From the NCBI GenBank assembly GCA_964489525.1, contig CAZAYY010000009.1:62001-126000 (forward strand): a stretch of DNA of 64,000 nucleotides. The letters are read 5' to 3'. Positions 61,113-64,000 of the stretch are shown in pieces. The number at the start of each line of letters is the position of its first letter. The stretch's first letter is position 1. This DNA comes from CAZAYY01 sp964489525. Its GTDB lineage: Bacteria > Chloroflexota > Anaerolineae > Anaerolineales > JABWBV01. Below the pieces are notes generated by a model. It saw only the letters and a list, made by a program, of their open reading frames with translations. It did not search any database and was not told the origin of the DNA. A program made the translations under genes and the position numbers.

Positions 61113-62402
61113 ATGAGCAGTGAAACGTTAACCATTACCGACAACCGGACCGGTAAAACCTACGAAGTGCCGGTTTCTGATGGCACCATAGATGCCAAAT
61201 ATCTGCGAAACATAAAAGTAGATGCAGATGATTTTGGCCTGATGAGCTACGACCCGGCTTTTATGAATACAGCCTCCACCCGCAGCAACATCACCTATAT
61301 TGATGGTGATAAAGGCATTCTGCGCTATCGCGGCTACCCGATTGATGTGCTTGCCGAAAACTGCAATTACCTCGAAGTTGCCTACTTGCTGCTGAACGGC
61401 GAACTGCCCAACAAAGAACAATACGCCGCCTGGGAACACGATATTCTGCACCACACCTTTGTTCATGAGAACATCAAAACCCTCATGCAGGCTTTCCGCT
61501 ACGACGCTCACCCCATGGGCATGTTCATCAGCACTGTGGCCGCCCTCTCGACTTTTTACCCCGAAGCCCGCAATATTTCCGACCCTGAAATTCGCCACAA
61601 ACAAATTGTCCGCCTGGTTGCCAAGGCCCCGACCATTGCCGCCTTTTCTTACCGCCACACCCGCGGCCTGCCCTACGTCTACCCCGATAACGACCTGAGC
61701 TACCCCGGCAACTTCCTCAACATGCTGGACCGGATGACCGAATCCAAGTACAAACCAAAACCCGAACTTGAACGCGCCCTGGATGTGCTCTTCATTCTGC
61801 ATGCCGATCACGAACAGAACTGCGGCACGGCGACCATGCGGGTGATAGGTTCCAGCCATTCTGACCCGTATTCGGCAGTTGCCGGTGCGGCTGGCGCCCT
61901 GTACGGCCCGCTGCATGGCGGCGCCAATGAGGAAGTTGTGCGCATGCTGTTGGAAATTGGGGATGTCAAAAACGTCCCCGACTTTGTCCAAAAAGTGAAA
62001 AGCCGCGAACGCCTGCTCATGGGCTTTGGCCACCGTGTCTATAAAAACTACGACCCGCGCGCCCGCATCATTAAGAAGATTGCCGATGAAGTTTTCGAAG
62101 TCACCGGCCGCAACCGCCTGCTGGATATTGCCTTGGAACTCGAAAAAATCGCCCTGGAAGACGATTATTTCGTCAGCCGCAAACTGTACCCCAACGTGGA
62201 CTTCTACTCTGGCATCATTTACCAGGCCATGGGCTTCCCGACCGAAATGTTCCCGGTGCTCTTCGCCATCCCGCGCACCATTGGCTGGCTGGCCCAGTGG
62301 CAGGAGCTGCTGGCCGACCCCGAGCAGAAAATTGCCCGCCCCCGCCAGATTTACAAAGGTCACTGGCTGCGCGATTTCGTGCCCTTCGAACAGCGCGGCT
62401 AA
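61113..62402 (+). CDS. gltA: Citrate synthase
   Basis: This 429-residue citrate synthase condenses oxaloacetate and acetyl-CoA. The catalytic triad is present as His233 in LHADHEQN, His268 in GPLHGGANEE and Asp363 in NVDFYSG; GFGHRVYKNYDPRA is also conserved. The N-terminal beta-rich extension (DNRTGKTYEVPVSDGTIDA) marks the longer, hexameric type II branch. It directly follows mdh with a GGAG site, so oxaloacetate supply and use are co-expressed. A perfect hairpin terminator ends the operon. Confidence 0.96.
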   Translation: MSSETLTITDNRTGKTYEVPVSDGTIDAKYLRNIKVDADDFGLMSYDPAFMNTASTRSNITYIDGDKGILRYRGYPIDVLAENCNYLEVAYLLLNGELPNKEQYAAWEHDILHHTFVHENIKTLMQAFRYDAHPMGMFISTVAALSTFYPEARNISDPEIRHKQIVRLVAKAPTIAAFSYRHTRGLPYVYPDNDLSYPGNFLNMLDRMTESKYKPKPELERALDVLFILHADHEQNCGTATMRVIGSSHSDPYSAVAGAAGALYGPLHGGANEEVVRMLLEIGDVKNVPDFVQKVKSRERLLMGFGHRVYKNYDPRARIIKKIADEVFEVTGRNRLLDIALELEKIALEDDYFVSRKLYPNVDFYSGIIYQAMGFPTEMFPVLFAIPRTIGWLAQWQELLADPEQKIARPRQIYKGHWLRDFVPFEQRG

Positions 62403-62435
62403 TTTCCTGATCCATCTCTCTTTTTAATTCAGTTC

Positions 62436-62472
62436 AACAGACGGGAGGCATCCAGCCTCCCGTCTGTTTTTT
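62436..62472 (+). terminator. Rho-independent terminator of mdh-gltA
   Basis: AACAGACGGGAGGC (62436-62449) pairs perfectly with 62455-62468, loop ATCCA, followed by TTTT. Confidence 0.92.
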
Positions 62473-62581
62473 GGGGTTAAATGCCTCAGCCTTCCTGGGG
62501 TGGAGCATTTCGGGCGGGAGCACCGGGTTTCCCCTGGCGTTTCGGACGTTGAGAAAAGCCTATGTTAATAGATAGCCCGTC

Positions 62582-62608
62582 TTGACGTTAACATTAATGT
62601 TGTATAAT
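62582..62608 (+). promoter_or_regulatory. Promoter of the two-component operon with an internal palindrome
   Basis: TTGACG (62582-62587) and a perfect TATAAT (62603-62608) are separated by 15 nt. The perfect palindrome AACATTAATGTT (62590-62601) fills the spacer and is a possible repressor or autoregulation site. The ATG follows 16 nt after the -10, so the leader is only about 9 nt and has no ribosome-binding site. Confidence 0.6.
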
Positions 62609-62624
62609 CGTTCTAGAGATACCT

Positions 62625-63329
62625 ATGTCGGATATTATCCTTGTAATCGAAGACGAACCTGCCTTGCAGGAAACCCTGGCCTACAGCCTGAAAAGCGCAG
62701 GTTACCAGGTTCATTTGGCTGGCGATGGTCAGACTGGCCTGGAATTGGCGCGCAAGTTGAAACCAGGCCTGGTGGTCTTGGATGTCATGCTGCCTGTTCT
62801 GGACGGAATTGAGGTGTGTCGAATTCTTCGCCAGGAGTCGAAAATCCCCATCATCATGCTCACTGCACGCGACAGCGAAATTGACCGTGTGGTTGGCCTT
62901 GAAATGGGCGCCGATGATTACATCAGTAAGCCCTTCAGCATGCGCGAACTGCTTGCCCGCATCAAAGCAGCCATTCGCCGGGTGCGCATGGACCGTGAGG
63001 ATGCTGCGGCAGTTGCCCAGGAAAGCAGCGAAAGCCTCGTGTTTGACAACCTTACCATTGATCTACTGCGCCGGGAGGTTCGGCTTTCAGGCCGGGTGTT
63101 GGATTTGAAACCCAAAGAATACGAGTTATTGGTTTACCTTGCCCGTCACCGCCGCCAGGTGCTCACCCGCGACCTGCTTCTCGAACGGGTTTGGGATTGG
63201 AACTTCACAGGCGGCAGCCGCACGGTGGATGTTCACATGCGCTGGCTGCGCGAAAAAATTGAGTCAGACCCGGCTAACCCGGTGCGCATTGTTACCGTCC
63301 GAGGTGCAGGGTATCGTTTCGAGGGGTAA
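62625..63329 (+). CDS. OmpR/PhoB-family response regulator
   Basis: This 234-residue protein has a receiver domain (1-120) with the acidic pair EDE, phospho-acceptor Asp53 in LVVLDVMLPVLDG, Thr in MLTARD and Lys in YISKPFSMREL. A winged-helix DNA-binding domain (about 135-234) has LDLKPKEYELLVYLARHRRQVLTR and the RTVDVHMRWLREKIE recognition region. The partner kinase gene starts 4 nt after its stop. Regulon unknown. Confidence 0.95.
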   Translation: MSDIILVIEDEPALQETLAYSLKSAGYQVHLAGDGQTGLELARKLKPGLVVLDVMLPVLDGIEVCRILRQESKIPIIMLTARDSEIDRVVGLEMGADDYISKPFSMRELLARIKAAIRRVRMDREDAAAVAQESSESLVFDNLTIDLLRREVRLSGRVLDLKPKEYELLVYLARHRRQVLTRDLLLERVWDWNFTGGSRTVDVHMRWLREKIESDPANPVRIVTVRGAGYRFEG

Positions 63330-63333
63330 TTCC

Positions 63334-64000
63334 ATGAGTCTCAGGCTGCGGCTTGCTCTCCCGTTTTTACTCCTGATTATTCTGTCTTTGCTTGGGCTGG
63401 AGTTGTACCTGGATGGCATGTACCGCCGCCTGCTGACATCCGGCCTTGAAACTCGTTTGCTGCAAGAAGCCCGTCTGATTGCCAGCCTGGTAACCGCTGG
63501 CGATTTGGCCCCTGAAAACTCCGAAAAACTCAACGCAATCACGGTTGAATGGGCTGAAAATTTAACCACCCGGGTCACTGTGATTTTGGCCGATGGGACG
63601 GTGGTGGCCGAGTCTACTTCTTCCTGGGAGGATATGGTGAATCATGCCAACCGCCCGGAATTTATCCAGGCGTTGGCAGAGAATGTTGGCACCAGTTTGC
63701 GCTTCAGTACAACAACCCAAGAGCAATATATGTACGTGGCGGCAGCAATTGACAGCCCCGAGGGAAGGTTGGGCGTGGTTCGCCTGGCTTACCCGCTGGT
63801 CAGCCTGGAAGAGAGTATCTGGCAAATGCGCCGGGCGATTATTGGTGTGGGAATTTGGATTGTGCTGGCGACCGGCCTGGTGGGCATGGTGATGACAGGC
63901 CGGATGACCCAATCGCTTCGAGCACTCACCATGCAGGTGCGTGAAATTGCCGGTATGCCCCCCCTGGAACCACAGCGCTGGGGGCTGCGCCGCTGGTTGG
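63334..64000 (+). CDS. Sensor histidine kinase (cut by the window end)
   Basis: Only the first 222 codons are visible. There is an N-terminal membrane helix (about 5-26), an extracytoplasmic sensor domain (about 28-165) containing VTVILADGTVVAES, RPEFIQALAENVGTS and MYVAAAIDSPEGRLGVVRLAYPL, a second membrane helix (about 168-190) and the beginning of a HAMP domain (RMTQSLRALTMQVREIAGM). The layout is like PhoR/PhoQ-type PAS-like sensors with a periplasmic dCache-like fold. The kinase core lies beyond the window. GAGGGG lies before the ATG. It pairs with the response regulator upstream. Confidence 0.85.
   Translation, partial: MSLRLRLALPFLLLIILSLLGLELYLDGMYRRLLTSGLETRLLQEARLIASLVTAGDLAPENSEKLNAITVEWAENLTTRVTVILADGTVVAESTSSWEDMVNHANRPEFIQALAENVGTSLRFSTTTQEQYMYVAAAIDSPEGRLGVVRLAYPLVSLEESIWQMRRAIIGVGIWIVLATGLVGMVMTGRMTQSLRALTMQVREIAGMPPLEPQRWGLRRWL

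Noticed and set aside
1..64000. CRISPR arrays, prophage, insertion sequences, tRNA and rRNA genes
   Set aside because: I saw no regularly spaced repeats, no transposase, integrase or phage structural genes, and no cloverleaf or rRNA sequence; a tRNA or covariance search would be needed to exclude small RNAs fully.

Overview
The window is 64 kb of a GC-rich bacterial chromosome, densely coded. No rRNA, tRNA, phage, IS element or CRISPR array is visible. The gene content points to the Chloroflexota, most likely class Anaerolineae: many lipoproteins with Pro/Thr-rich linkers after the lipobox, a Rab-like small GTPase, a triple-FHA ABC transporter, a mevalonate-pathway decarboxylase, a DHH-CBS-CCA-adding fusion, and PucR, WYL and SpoIIE-type regulators. 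This assignment is inference from gene content; there is no marker rRNA.

Layout. 0-5.4 kb: a cut DUF302 gene (-), an operon of an SLC13-type carrier and an M1-family lipoprotein (-), and a SIMPL-domain protein (+). 5.5-8.8 kb: a GyrI-like ligand-binding protein and a WYL regulator, transcribed divergently around a perfect 27-nt palindrome, then a Rab-like GTPase and a probable roadblock/longin-like partner. 8.8-22.3 kb: envelope genes, namely a 14-blade WD40 lipoprotein, a class A penicillin-binding protein of the PbpC type and a 2,017-residue alpha-2-macroglobulin that has lost its thioester. An AT-rich island of small lipoprotein and membrane genes, one of them frameshifted, lies between the last two. 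Two copies of an intergenic repeat lie 11.0 kb apart on either side of this block. 22.3-30.4 kb: an FHA-ABC transporter, an EamA exporter, a partner-switching cassette (STAS antagonist, HATPase anti-sigma kinase, cNMP-binding PP2C phosphatase), a DinB-like protein and an autoregulated TetR gene. 30.6-45.9 kb: a GT39 glycosyltransferase, ExoD, MvaD, a site-2 protease, a MoxR-DUF58-DUF4129 operon, the DHH-CBS-nucleotidyltransferase fusion, a HEAT protein, an AEC transporter and a gluzincin-like peptidase. 45.9-50.1 kb: acylphosphatase, FabL enoyl-ACP reductase, a zinc-ribbon membrane protein, and an operon of a 4-TM protein, R2lox and YgfZ. 50.3-58.6 kb: a PucR regulator, an ABC-2 export system, RsmF and a TPR/zinc-ribbon membrane protein. 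59-64 kb: thioredoxin reductase, malate dehydrogenase, citrate synthase, and a two-component system cut by the window end.

The genes fall into a few functional groups: envelope building and surveillance (PbpC, A2M, GT39, ExoD, site-2 protease, secreted peptidases), signalling (partner switching, small GTPase, two-component system, WYL/TetR/PucR), central carbon and redox metabolism (Mdh, GltA, TrxB), and RNA maturation (RsmF, CCA-adding fusion).

A recurring feature is a -10 hexamer placed 6-8 nt in front of a start codon that lacks a Shine-Dalgarno sequence (seven genes). This predicts widespread leaderless transcripts. The strongest leads for new biology are the GTPase/roadblock-like pair, the R2lox-YgfZ-4TM operon, the hendecad-repeat extracellular domain on the FHA-ABC transporter, and the palindromic operators next to the WYL and TetR genes.
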